Assembly: GCA_036924285.1 (NCBI GenBank)
Contig: JAYKYS010000001.1
Span: 32,239,501-32,303,500, forward strand
Direction of reading: 5' to 3'
Source of the DNA: Asterella californica
Lineage: Eukaryota; Streptophyta; Marchantiopsida; Marchantiales; Aytoniaceae
Length of the DNA: 64,000 bases
The stretch's first letter is position 1; each line of letters opens with the position of its first letter. Below, piece by piece: positions 1 to 11,774 of this stretch. The notes beneath the pieces were generated by a model, which was not told where the DNA came from, ran no database searches, and saw only the letters and a program-made list of their open reading frames with translations. The translations under genes and the position numbers were made by a program.

Positions 1-540
1 GGTAATTGGCTAACAACAACCTTCAAAAATAATTTAAATGAAAAGTGAAATGTACTAAAGTGCACAGTCACGGAGAAAAGTACAGCTCGACATGGTTTGC
101 AAATTGTGATTCTATCAAAATTCTCCAAATTAGCTTCACTAGATTGAAAATTTTAAATTTAAATCATTAAATTTAAAACCTACTTGGTAACTTGATTATA
201 CATGCTCATTTCAGTTATACAAAACCCATAAGTGATTCACCTGAAGAGAACCTTCTGTGGTATAAAGATTTGTGACTCTCACGAGTAAAAGTATTGTTAG
301 TTTGTAAGCTTTAATTTATATCCTAATCCTTTCAAGAGAAAACCTTAGGACATAAATTAACGTTCTTTGCATATTCTTCTCTTTCAAACTTGAAAGCGAT
401 GAATATTCACTAGTGTTAACTTTTTATATATGCATCTCAACTCCCCTCGGCAGCAAATACGTGTGAGATAAAAAAATATGTGCCCATTCAGTTTGTATGA
501 ATAATATAGTGGCATTAAACCCAGGGTATGACTACAAGTG
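1..540. other. AT-rich intergenic DNA
   Basis: No coding frame, RNA gene or repeat could be supported here. The sequence is AT-rich and broken by stops in all frames. Confidence 0.6.
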
Positions 541-870
541 CTCTTGGTAATCGAGAAGACTTTATTTTGAGAGTTTGCTTTCAGAGAACTGAAAACTTTA
601 ATCGCTATGCAGAAAATGTTTTTGGTGATTACATCTTCATCCCAATTTAGAATCTCTGAAGTAAAAAATCAAATTAAAGCTATTCACTAGCTTTACAAAT
701 TATGTTTCATCTCAAAACAAACTACTTTCTATTGACAGAAAATGTTAAGATGAAGATTTCAGGGTGCTTTGGAACAAAAGAGAACCTTTTCTTCAGACTC
801 AAAGAACAGTGAAGAAAAAATAAATATTCTCTTCCATGCTTTTATATTCATACCTGGGGGTTAAAGATAA
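541..870 (+). repeat. Direct repeat, left copy (partner at the right end of the window)
   Basis: This stretch aligns by eye, in the same orientation, with 63586-63925. Shared blocks include a segment reading cttcatcccaatttagaat, followed by aaatcaaattaaag, cttcagactcaaa, and a tail reading atgcttttatattcata. The copies differ by many substitutions, and the right copy carries a TTTAGGG insertion. It is a dispersed repeat of unknown class with no coding capacity. The small frame at 836-1054 overlaps its right edge and has no recognisable features. Confidence 0.75.
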
Positions 871-2771
871 AGAGTCCTTTCTAACAGACTTGAAATTCAC
901 ATTCACTAAAAAATTTATTAAGTACATTCTTGTCAACTGCCTTTTGCACCAGGAGAGGAGTTTAACTGGAGAAATTCAATATTTTTATGGGAGGAATTTG
1001 TCATTTGGGATTTCCTCAGTCGAGGATTTAGATATAACAAGCGGCAAAAAATAAAGAGCGCTCATAAGATCCTCCACGTGAACTCAGCAGGCGGAGAGTC
1101 GACTTATAGAACGGAGAGAAAGAAAAAGAGCTACGCTTGCAATGGAATTGGAGGTTATATGTTATGATTTAAATGGATCTAACTTTTTCTTTTTCTTTTC
1201 CAGGTTTCATAGTGACCCTTTCCCTCTTTTTTCCTTAACTACTAATCATTTTCTAATACGACAAAATACACTACACAACATTTAATTTCACTTTCTCTTT
1301 TCTGTTTTTCACAATCGATGTATAGTTATCTTCTAACACGATAAAATACGCTACACGACAATTAATTTCACCTTTTTCTTTCTGCAACTCACAATTAACG
1401 TATAGCTATGCAAACGCATAGCAAAAAAGAATGCAAGAAAAAGAAAAAGAAAATGGTGATATGAGAGATCTCAGCTGACATAGCCTAGTCTTCTCTGCAC
1501 ATAGAACCAAGAGCGAAGTGTGGGAAGACGTGTCATCGAGAATATATATATATTCCTCCACAAATACAAGTTTTAGTTGTATCTGTGCTTTAATGTGTGA
1601 GTGTATCAGTAGGCGATGCAGCCACGACGGTTAAGATGCCAGAACAGAATGGAAAGACATGAGAGATGAGCAAAATAAATAAGGAAATAACAATTGGAAA
1701 AACGCATATAAGTCCGGAGTAAAGAAAATCAAATACTGGTAATGTATATTAATTGTTATTGCAAGAGTAAATGAATTCGAATTTTGACGGCTCTTATTAT
1801 ACTCTTTGATAGATATTTTCTAAAAATTTTGGTATTGTTAGCAGAGCAGGTTCTGAGTAATGGTTTTCAACTTTTCCTCGTGCTCGAGCAATTGTGCTTC
1901 TTTCATGCCACGTAAAACTGGACAATCTGCAAACGTAGCTTATAAGAGCGTATAGCCCCGTGCAGAGTGGCGTAAGAAAGAGAGTTCATTTCTGATATAG
2001 CGTAGTGGCATGTATTATCGCGTTTAAATAATTAACTGATGGAGAAAACGCGAATCCTGGCTAATTATTCTACTAACTGTTTGAAATACTGAAGTTTTTC
2101 CCGGTGCTCGTTTTACATGAACATGACATTTCGAAGTATTTCTATCATAGTTCTTATATGCGCGATTTATTAGAGCAATAGGTATACATTTACAGTCTTG
2201 ATAGTTTTTTAATATATAACAATTTTTATTTAACAATATATAATTCTAATTTGTTTAATAATTTAATAATGAATGCCACTACGGTAGCACACCAGGTCTT
2301 TAAAAGTAGACGGCGAGAAGCTAGAAGAGGTTATTCTTTTGAGGGATGATTCTTTTGAAGTAGATAGAGAAATATCGAAGCAAGTGATGCTACCATGGCG
2401 TCTAATGCTTTTAGTGATGAACTGTTTAGCTTGGACAAGGTTAGAGTGCGAACTTGAAGAAGTGTTGGACCAGAGTGGACTTTTTTAGCTAAGTGATTTG
2501 GTCTTTCTCATCTTCTCCCAAGGATTTTAGATCCAAGATGTCTTGCAGCGAGGGACTGATTGTGTAGATGCTTTGCTGGATGATATCATCACTATGTTCA
2601 GGCTGAGAGATGGAGTTCGAGAGAGAGCTCGTCAATATTTATATGTTCTCTTTGGCATCTTCATGGAGGAGTGGATCCAGAAGGTCCCATTAGAGGACCT
2701 GATGCTGTCATGAGTACAACAGGAGGACATGGACTTTGGGTTGTCTGCTGCACAGTCTGCAGCTCATTGTG
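871..2771. other. AT-rich intergenic DNA
   Basis: No gene was recognised. A TA run near 1541-1555 lies inside a short self-complementary stretch. From about 2470 to 2760 the base composition shifts toward that of the degenerate retroelement DNA that follows, but no protein motif could be read. Confidence 0.5.
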
Positions 2772-2823
2772 GCTCCACGGTCAGCTGACTCTTTAGAGCC
2801 ATAGAGTCAGCTGACCGTGGAGC
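2772..2823. repeat. Perfect 21-bp snap-back inverted repeat
   Basis: The left arm at 2772-2792 is the exact reverse complement of the right arm at 2803-2823, with a 10-nt spacer. The arms contain CACGGTCAGCTGACT and its complement. It would form a stable 21-bp hairpin. No target-site duplication or transposon end was identified. It is one of a recurrent class in this window. Confidence 0.95.
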
Positions 2824-3024
2824 GTACTATCTCCACCGCTGCAATAAGAGTAGTTCATAGAAGTGATCAGCCCACTACAAAGATACCAAGTTAGATAGTT
2901 AGTCTTTGTTTTCAGGTTCTCAGTTGAAGGACCACGTGCTGTACATATCTATTTACAACTTAGTAATTAATTGAGGATTAAAAGTCAATTAGTGATATTG
3001 GCACCTTGTTAGTTTCAGATCGTA

Positions 3025-4990
3025 CACTAATCCATTGTCATGTTGTGACACAACTCACATGTGAATTTAACGTAGAACTTGTATTATGTTGATTTTTTTA
3101 TTCCTTGAATTTTTCGTGTAACTCGTCTAACGACGTATTAGTTGTCACGTTCACGATTATCTAAGATGTGAGATCGCACGATAATGAAATATGTCAGCTC
3201 AATGATCCTTGGTTATTCACGTGAGTGGCTCTTGTCGTCAAATTTAGGTATAAGATAGAGGGTTGAGGGTTCGTGAGGGCGTTCTTCCTTGCATGGTGTT
3301 CCGTGAGTGTTCTTAATATCTTACATGAAGAGTGAGGAGCTGTGGATTGATCTGAGTTCCGGATATTTCATTTTTGAATTTGTTCCTTATCCAGCTTCAC
3401 TACAGTCACTACTATCATTTTCGATAGTGATTCGTTGTCTACTTTGATGAAGAATTCCTGAAGAAGATGATGGACTTGCCTACTCTAATGATCTTGTCGA
3501 TCATCACATATGAGAAAAATTGGGACCTGACGGTGTACATCTTACTTTGATGGGTGAATGAGCTTGAACTTCTTAGCCAACGTCCCTTTCAACGTTTGGA
3601 TTGCTATCTGGCAGAAGATCAACCATTGTGCATGGATCGCGAGGAACTTTGTGAAGAATTGTGTAATCAAGTGAGGTTTCTTCATTTTCTTTTGTCGTAC
3701 TTTTCATCGTAGATCGATTCAAGGTCATTATCTTGACTTTGTATTGAGTCTCGTGTATTTTCATGTCATTATTATCTTTATCGTCCGGTGAGGGTGATTA
3801 TCCTATGTAAGGTTTAGAGTCCACAATATTTTGGTTTAAGATTTGAAGATGTGAGAGTGTTTTAGGGTTACAACTTGATCTATAGTGCCAAGTAGGAGAT
3901 AAATCGATCTCCAATCTTCTTTCTCATTGATCTATTTTTCAATCAAGTTCATCCAAGTTCCAAGGATGGTTTTAGAGTTTCAGAGACCTTCTAGAGGGTC
4001 ATTCGGAGAGTGTCAGATCTCCTTGGAAGCTCTCGAGCTGGACTACAATCTGGAGAGGAAGATCGATCGATTTGGAGTTCCGAGTGCAGAGTTATGATCC
4101 TTCAAAGTTAGGGGGATTAATCGATATTTTGAATCACGTTCAAAATATCTTGAGAACTTGAGAGATGATCTTTCGGTATTGTCAAAGCGGTTGGATAGTT
4201 GATGTTGTGCTGGTGGTACTGATGTAGAATAGTCCTATATTTGGATTGGGTTTGATCTCGGAATGATCGACTGAAGTTGACCGTAACAGTTGAGAGATAG
4301 AAGTAAAATCGTTTTGCTTGGATTCAAAGACTGAGTTGTTTCATGAGCATGAGATCGAATCTCTAAGTGAAAATTTCCAGGACTGGAGTGAGCCTTATCA
4401 GCTCATTTGATTAAGAGAAGGTGTTTGGATTGTGAATTTTAGCCACTGGGTTCTGTAAAGCTCATAAATTAGCACAGACAAAAAGTTTGGTCTATTTCGA
4501 GCAACTAGTTTGGGAACTAAGGCTGAAATTTCAGAAAGTAGTAGTGAGAGATCCGAGAGAACTTCTTGTGAAGTTTGATTCCAATTGGAATTTCGAGTTG
4601 GGAGCAATATGTTATCGAAGTTCATACTACAACGCGCGAGATTTTAAAAGAGACGAGAGATTTCACCTACATCTCTTGGTTGATCTTAAACAAACGACTT
4701 GGGGTTTCAAGGTGGAATTTCTTGAAGGTACTCTGTGAACTAAAACATATGTTTATCATGTATAGATCTTTCATGTACTTAGAATACATGAAAAGATTGA
4801 ACGCTTAGTTGTGTTGTGTGATGCACGTGTGTTACACTTAAGGTCAAGTTACGTCAACAAAAACTGAGACAAAGTCTGACAGATTGAGTATGAGGGCACT
4901 AGAATTTCATTGAGTTGGTCCAAGGTCTTGTCGTATCTCTCTATAGCTAGATATCTCGTGTATTCTCAGACCAAACTTCACGATCTATGA
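3025..4990 (+). repeat. Retroelement repeat (LTR-like), copy 1
   Basis: About 2 kb aligns in direct orientation with 33645-36185. Shared landmarks include gtgaatttaacgtagaactt, agtaggagataa.gatctcc, gagatgatctttcgg, and a terminal block gtatctctctatag. Copy 1 lacks about 550 bp present in copy 2 (roughly 35368-35915). The length, the lack of coding content and the position upstream of a gag remnant in both cases fit a long terminal repeat or 5' region of an LTR retrotransposon. TG/CA ends and a primer-binding site were not proven. The frames inside it are not credible genes. Confidence 0.7.
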
Positions 4991-7100
4991 CATCGTCAGT
5001 TGCGTCTCTCTGACTGTCTCGACTGTGACATCCTTTGGATGCTCGAGTCCTCATGAATTTTAAAGACCATCTCTTGGTCTTTGTCACGTTGGCATGGTGT
5101 TTGTTGTTTTGGAGTTCTAGAGTTAACTCGGAAGGACGGTTGAGAAGAGTCTTTTTTCTCTTAGTTCTCTCCATAGCTTTCTTTGCCCACCTAGATAGTT
5201 TAACACAAGAGGCTTCTTGATGTAAAACCACTTATCCAGTTATGTTTATAGTGTTCTTGGATACAACTTGTACATGTGCTTGTCTATAGTGCCTTCGTGA
5301 GCATCAGCAAGGCAAAGATTCGAGTGACGAGAGTTTTAGCCATGTTCTTTATGTTCGTCGGATGGTGACAGTTTTCCGGACTGCACACTACTTAGTAGAG
5401 TATCTTCAAAATTAACAATATGGGGTTGACGCCATGTGGCTCGAGACATTCAGCTTCAGAAGGATAGCCTTCGGCCAAAGAGAACGAGACAACTTAAGAA
5501 GGAAGGTGCGAGAAAACAAGCAACACAACTAATCCATCGATCAGACTATCACAGACAAGACAGTATAGTGAAGCGTTGTCAATTACTTACACCAACACAG
5601 CAACAGAATGCTCCACCATGTAAACAAATTACAATACCAATCTCTAAGGATAGAACTTTATGCATCGATTTGTTGGATAAATTGGCGGTTGTAGTACGTA
5701 GTCTTGAGTTCAAAGAGGTTAGCCAATGTAGTGTGAAGATCGAGAAGAGTTGAGTAGTAAAGCTGTCAGAGTGTTTTCTAACATTCAGAATAGATGGAAG
5801 ATCCACCGTAGGAGGCTGACAACCTACAATAAGTCATCATAATTTTGATTATCAAAAGGAAACCCTTATTATCTGAAGTGCACCTGGTAGTCTTAGTTGT
5901 TGTTAGACCAAGTCGTGATTCAGAAGTAGGAAAGCACATTGTTATATTTTGTCATCTAGTTGAGATGAAGTACGTGGGGTTTTTGAGAAGAAATCTGAGC
6001 GTAGATTGTGACCAATAAGTAAGTAATGAGATGTTAAGTGGATGGGATTAGTGTCTTAAGATCTAGTGACAAGGGGTTCGTCAGAGTTCTAAGACGTTTG
6101 ATCGTACATAGAGTCAAAATAGTCATTTTCGGATTTGCTGGTTGTTTGATATGAAGAACTTTTCATTTAAACTGTAGTGCAAAGCAAGTCAATTTTATGT
6201 GAGAACGATACTTTTTATCCTTAAACGTTATAGAAAGAGAAACCTTGTCCGTTACATATGAAACTGGTACATATTTTTGACGTCGCTGTTGGAGATTGTG
6301 GAGCATATCTTACATTGATCTGCAAGGAGTTGAGAAGAGGATTGCAACTTTAACTTCACTCGTTTAGTTGAAGGCTTTGATGCAGATAATGTGAATGCTG
6401 CCTCGAAAGGATAGAGATCTAAAGCATCATAGAGTTGAGAAGAAGACGATCGTTGCTATTTCACGAGTTCAAAACGGGAGAGCAAAGCGAGCTGCTAGAA
6501 GAGGAAGAGCACATGCAACAACTACTGCAGTCCAGCCTATGAAAGTACCTTCTACCTCTCGCATCTATTCATGGACGGAGTGGAGGGAGAGCTGTCACAC
6601 TCCTCCTCACAAGAGAAGGAGAGTGACAGCTTTGGAGCTATTGAGATAGAGATCTTGGAGCTTGAGTTGATTGACTACAGTATACACGGACTAGTAACGG
6701 CAACATCTGCAGCTGGAGATGGGTGGTCAGCTGGGCTGCAGATTGGAGGACCAGTGTCTTAGACAAGGATTGGAGTGACGCAACATGCAATATTTGTAAT
6801 CGGCGTATCAACACGGACCACTTTTGTCTCTGTGGCTTCCGTTGTGATGACTCACGTCATCACCCGCTAGAGGTACTCCAAGTTTAAAGGAGCCTCTGAA
6901 GAGGAGGATGCTGACTCCTACGTAATCACTTTTGAGCGGCTGTCCGTTGCTAACATAGAGTACATGTCAGCAGATCGCATAAGGTTGTTTCCAGTTTGAT
7001 GAAAAGAAGCGCGAGACAATGGATGAACTTGATAAGCACTCAACCTGCAGTCATGATTGACTAGGACTCCTTGAAGGTAACGTTCTTACAATGCTTCAGA
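4991..7100 (+). other. Degenerate retroelement interior
   Basis: This segment lies between the LTR-like repeat and the gag remnant. Frames at 5436-5753 and 6395-6649 are short, rich in basic residues and unlike any family I recognise. They probably mark decayed retroelement sequence. A near-perfect inverted repeat lies at 6590-6631. Confidence 0.4.
6590..6631. repeat. 15-bp inverted repeat with one mismatch
   Basis: The arm at 6590-6604 pairs with 6617-6631 with one mismatch and a 12-nt spacer. It has the same snap-back geometry as the inverted repeats at 2772, 8035 and 16374. Confidence 0.85.
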
Positions 7101-7104
7101 GGCG

Positions 7105-8330
7105 TTGATTACAGTCATAGGGTGTCAACAAAGCTTAAGACATTGGAGGAAGAAGAAAGAGTCTCTGGAGGATTATATTGAGAGGTTTCGCAAGCTACAC
7201 AATAGAGTCCTTAAGCAAGGAGGGCAAGCAACCTATTGTATAGAGCAAACCATCGATTGGATTTTTATGGGTCTGTCTAAGGATATGTAGATGTTCTACA
7301 GACGGATGACACTTAAAGACTTAGATGAGTCTCTACAGAGTAGAATCCTACGAGACATCAGTGCTGAATAGGAGGGAGGCCGGAGAACAAGTCTAAAGGC
7401 AGGTCCAAGGGTAAGTCACCTAAGGACAAGAAGAAGTTCAAGTCTAAGCACAAGGACTCTTCTGACGTAGAGTCTTTTAGTAGCAACAATGACAGAAGTA
7501 GAAGTAGAGTCTAGTTCAAAATTCCCTTCTGAGTCTGAGACAGAGAAAAGGAAGAGACGTAAGGAGCGCAAGAAGCAAAAGCAGAAAGAGACTGCTTGGG
7601 AGAAGGAGAAGGAGACAGTCCGTCCCCCAACCTCTCCTAAGGACAGACCTTAGGACATTGTGATGGAGAAGCTTCTGAAGGAGATGCGTAAATTTTTTGT
7701 GAACTTGGTATGACCAACAGAAAAGAGGAAGGGGTCATCCACGACTCGTCTTAACCTCTGGTGTATCATATGCAAGGAAGCTGGACATACAAAGTCTATT
7801 TGTTTCAAGACGTTGCAGTACAACATGTAGAGTGGACAAAAGGTGCCTCAGATGAGTATTACTATGAACCTTAGGGTGAGATGTCTTACCAGATCCAGGA
7901 TGCAACTCCTACTCCCATTCTGCCAGTTCAGATTCAGAGATACACACTGTGAGAAGTAGTCACATCTACATCACCCCGGAGACTTTAGCAGCAGAATATT
8001 CAACAGAGACCGTTAGCAACTCCTTATGGATGTTGCTTCAACTGTGGAGAGAAAGGACATTGGGTAGTTAGGGGGTCCAATGTTCCTTCTCTCCACAGTT
8101 GAAGCCGTCAGCATGGGCACATTATATTGTGTTTTAACTGTAAGCAGTCAGGACACACTAGAGATGTATGCCCTCATCCGCCTATAGTTAAACCCACTAC
8201 CAAATACGTGGAGACTCCATCTACTTCAGGAGGAGGTCATTAGAAACATGAAGCTGCTATGCAGTATGTTCATGTAGAAGAAGAAGGACGTCAGGATACT
8301 ACTAAGTTTTTTCACATGAAAGAAGACCTA
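7105..8330 (+). pseudogene. Ty3/Gypsy-like gag remnant with three CCHC zinc knuckles
   Basis: The frame at 7105-7290 contains a gag-core signature, with ESLEDYIERFRKL followed by a short alpha-helical stretch, as in the plant retrotransposon_gag family. Downstream, about 7390-7620 encodes a very Lys/Arg/Glu/Ser-rich linker in shifting frames. Three nucleic-acid-binding knuckles follow. At about 7761 is CIICKEAGHTKSIC, an intact CX2CX4HX4C. At about 8034 is CFNCGEKGHW, which loses its last Cys. At about 8131 is CFNCKQSGHTRDVC, which is intact. Stops and frameshifts separate the pieces, so no full Gag can be made. No protease, reverse transcriptase or integrase was recognised beyond it, so the element looks truncated. 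Identification rests on the motifs. Assignment to Gypsy rather than another LTR clade is inference. Confidence 0.8.
8035..8105. repeat. 29-bp inverted duplication of a zinc-knuckle coding segment
   Basis: Bases 8035-8063, which encode most of the second zinc knuckle, are repeated as a reverse complement at 8077-8105 with two mismatches and a 13-nt spacer. The right arm is a snap-back copy of coding sequence and not a transposon end. The duplication may have displaced the original continuation of the knuckle, which lacks its final Cys. Confidence 0.92.
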
Positions 8331-8362
8331 TTGTTCTGACTCGAAGAAAAATTAGATTTCTC

Positions 8363-8395
8363 GAGGGTGAGAAGGTCCAAATCACTCTCACCCTC
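8363..8395. repeat. 10-bp perfect inverted repeat
   Basis: The arms at 8363-8372 and 8386-8395 are perfect complements separated by 13 nt. They lie just beyond the gag remnant. Confidence 0.8.
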
Positions 8396-8399
8396 ACCT

Positions 8400-10120
8400 T
8401 TTGTCTTTTCATTGCCTAAGAGGTTAATATGTCATGGTATTCAACAGCTCATTAAGTATTGTAAGAAAGATTTTCAAGATCGATGAGCTTGAAAGAGATG
8501 CAATAGACACGAAATGGATGAAAATATCTCATCAAACTGAACAAGGAGAAACGAAATTCCAAAGTGTCAAGCACACAACACTCAGTGGATGATGAGAGAA
8601 TAAGGATAATCCTCGCAATCCTTAGTTCTAAAGTCTTCAATTGTTCCTAAAATATCAAATGCAAGAAAATAAAAATATTTACATACAACTAATGTACAAG
8701 AAGTGACATCTCTAACTGCAATTGTTCTCTATGGACTGAGCAAACTAAAACTCTCTCAAATAAGTCAAAGAGGGTTGAGATCGCATATTGATTATCTGTA
8801 AAGCACATTTACATTACCTCCTAATGTTAAGTGCTCCAGCTCAGAAAAGAGAAGCTCTAGTGCTATAACCAAGACCACTTTTCTGCATCATATGTGCCAA
8901 AGAAATTCTCCAAGCCAAGCTCTTAATCGTAAATTGAAGTTGTTTGATAATAGAAGACTACGACCGTTTTCGCTAGATCCACTTGTGTAAATTAACAAAT
9001 AATTAGGATCAGAACTAAGGAGATTATGCTGAATGTCAATAGAAAGAAACGAGAACTCGTCGCGTGGCATATATTATAAGGAGTAGATAACTTCCGTGGA
9101 TGTGTTCTCGTCTTATATTAAGTTCGTGCGGTAGATTGATTAGTAGATGTTAGCATAGATAATAGATAATATATTGCTACAATTAGCCTCGTCATATCAT
9201 TTCTGATTATGCATAAGCAGAGTAAAAGCTTCGTGGATAGGATGTACCGGAGATAAGGTGAAAATCCTAACCCATGTACTGTTGTGAAGATTCTTAGACG
9301 AAAACTAAAAGTAAGACGAAAAACTCATATTCTAAAACCATTGTAAAGGTTGTCTTGAAACCACAGTAAACGTATTACTTAACCCTTGGAACTAAATTAA
9401 ACCGTGCATTGACCTCTCCACCTGAATAAAAATATGCACGGGTGCGAACTTTAGTATCACACTAGTAGTGACCACTAAGAATGACTACATGAGAACTGCT
9501 GATTACTGGCCAGTTCCTTTCAGATTAATTAGAGAAATACTAAACTACTAGAGAAACCAGATTACACGAATAAGAGTTGACAAAAGAAATACTATAATAC
9601 CTTATAGGACCAAAATGCCATGGAACCAAGAGTCTTGAATAACCCAAGTTCGACTTAAAAAGACATACGATCTACTTTATCTATGAGAAATATCTTGCGT
9701 TTTCTTCCGTATTTCACCCTCCAAACCAGCTCGTCTAAGGCACTAAAACCTCGCCATCCGCCTTCTGTGATTAGCTCTCTTACCCTCAGACAACCTCACC
9801 GTGAGATTCTCATGTCAACTTCACCCTTTTGTTGCGGGGAAGATCTCAGGATTCCCTGGTACATTCAACTTCTCGGAGCCACTCTCAACTTCGAAGATCA
9901 CCCCATGTATCTTGGAATCAGGAATTATTAGACTTCTGATGAGGAATTGCTTTAGTACTAGTTTCTAAACTAAATCTTCTACAGGTACACTGCTAAGTAT
10001 ACAACATGTTAATTTCAAAATCATAACTTACCAGTTACCAAAATTTATTTTTTATAATTATATTTTTAAACAGTGATTTCCATGACTCTACAGAGAATTT
10101 TAGCAGACACGATCCACAAG
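8400..10120. other. Intergenic DNA, no gene recognised
   Basis: Short frames (for example 9683-9931 plus, 8888-9070 minus) show no motif or splice context. Nothing more can be supported. Confidence 0.5.
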
Positions 10121-10129
10121 AGAACGATT

Positions 10130-10570
10130 ATAATAAATGATACTACTTCTTGTGCATCTGTTATATGCAAGAGTTTTGACTGATTTATAGAGATAATTAC
10201 AATAAATGATACTACTTCCTGTGTAAATGTTGTATGCAGAGTTTTGATTGTTACAACAAGAGTTTAAATTAATTTATCGTTGTGTTATATTTAAAGAAAA
10301 AGAGTTTTGATTGATACGACAAGAGTTTAAATTAATTTATCGTTGTATGATATTTAAAAAAAGAACAATTACAGTAAGTGACACAGTTTTGATTGACACG
10401 ACAAGAGTTTAGATTGATTTATCGTTGACATTTTAAGAAAAAAATTTTGATTGATACAACACAGTTTAGATTGATTTATCGTTGTGTGATATTTTAAAAA
10501 AAGAGCAATTACTGTTGTATAACAGTTTTGATTGATTTACCATTGTGTGATATTTTAAAAAGAATGATAA
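10130..10570 (+). repeat. Imperfect minisatellite, about 60-80 bp unit
   Basis: At least five units start with (g)ttttgattg at about 10241, 10304, 10386, 10444 and 10525. Each is followed by variants of acaagagtttaaattaattt, atcgttgtgtgatatt and an A-rich tail. Spacing varies between 58 and 82 bases, so units differ by indels. It is AT-rich and non-coding. Confidence 0.85.
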
Positions 10571-10575
10571 CGTAA

Positions 10576-11105
10576 CTTAGCCTCGATGTTCTTCTTCCCT
10601 TCGCGGCATTGTCGAAAAAACACGACCCTATTTGTTACTTAGCCTCGATGTTCTCCCTCTCCTTCGCCGCATTGTCGAAAACACGCGACCCAATGAATAG
10701 CAAATAGATGAAACCCATCAAGCCTTACAAGGGAAAGAAGAACCCGAAGGGCCAAGCAAGTTTTGACTGCTTCACCATTGTATGATATTTTAAGAACGAT
10801 AACGTCACTTAGCCTCGATGTTCTTCCTCCCTTCGCAGCATTGTCAATAACACACGACCCAATGAATAGAAAATAGATGGAAAGACCCATCAAGCCTTAC
10901 AAGGGAAAGAAGGGCCCAATGAATAACAAATAGATGGAAAGACCCATCAAACCTTACAAGGGAAAGAAGGGCCAAGCAACTACCACCCTGAAGGAAGAAC
11001 CCCAGGTTCACATGAAATAGCATGGTCTGCTTGGCCCTTTGGACACTTTTTCTTTCCCTTGTAAGGCTTGATGGGGTCTTTCCATCCGTTGGCTATTCAT
11101 TGCGT
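10576..11105. repeat. Short tandem units plus a fold-back repeat
   Basis: The phrase cttagcctcgatgttct recurs at 10576, 10638 and 10808, each time followed by a cttcgc.gcattgtc block. A second phrase with atagatggaaagacccatca and ccttacaagggaaagaag recurs near 10865 and 10925. It then appears as a reverse complement at about 11028-11100. The copies at 10917-10977 and 11028-11100 therefore form an imperfect arm of about 60 bp around a 50-base loop. This is likely a fold-back transposable element or its debris lying between the minisatellite and the helicase 3' end. Confidence 0.8.
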
Positions 11106-11774
11106 CCCGTTGTTCCTTTCAAAATCCAAAGGCAAAATTCTACTAGAACCCATATCTTGCTGAAGTCAACTTAAGTTCTGTCCGAGATCCGACAACATCA
11201 TCACCACGTAGTTGGAAGCCTTGAGATGGAAAAGTAAGCAAGAGATGACATGACAAAGCAAGATCTCTGCCTGAGGAGATCTCCTGCAGGGTTCGGAGAC
11301 AATAATCTGTAGGAAAACAGTAGTGTTGGTGTGTTGAGGTCAAAAAGAGGTTACCGCTTTTTCATTACTCATTTACAATATGTCTAGGCAGATTCCAGAT
11401 AAATAATGTTATCCTCCTTTAAAACAGAGTGCTTAGCTCCACCAGCTCTTTGTATCATGAAACCATCTCAGGTTCTGCCGCGTCTATGTCCCTGGACTGG
11501 AAAAACGGGCGCTGTCTAGAAGTCCTACTCATCCTCTCAACAGGGACATAGGAACTGTGTTTGTCTGTTTGTTCATCTACAACACTAACTTCTCCTAAAA
11601 ACCTATAAAGCGGGTACTGAAGTGAATATCAGCAGAATATTTGGCAATGTGCCGTTATCTACAAAAAGTGATAGAGCTACTTAAATCAACTATATAACCA
11701 TACATACTACTGAGTGTAGCGAGTGGCACGAAGAAAGATTTAACGCAGTTGTGTGGTATTACCACACAATCGCC
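11106..11774 (-). other. Downstream region of the helicase gene
   Basis: This is probably 3' untranslated and downstream DNA of the minus-strand helicase. A 9-bp hairpin lies at 11749-11769. The 11-bp complements at 11484-11494 and 11541-11551 could also pair. No polyadenylation signal was assigned. Confidence 0.4.
11749..11769. repeat. 9-bp perfect hairpin just after the helicase stop
   Basis: Arms 11749-11757 and 11761-11769 are exact complements around a 3-nt loop. On the minus strand the hairpin starts five bases after the TGA at 11775-11777, so it would lie at the very start of the 3' UTR. Any role in the mRNA is inference. Confidence 0.85.

Noticed and set aside
836..1054. 72-codon frame at the left end
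   Set aside because: It overlaps a dispersed repeat whose right-end copy does not preserve the frame.
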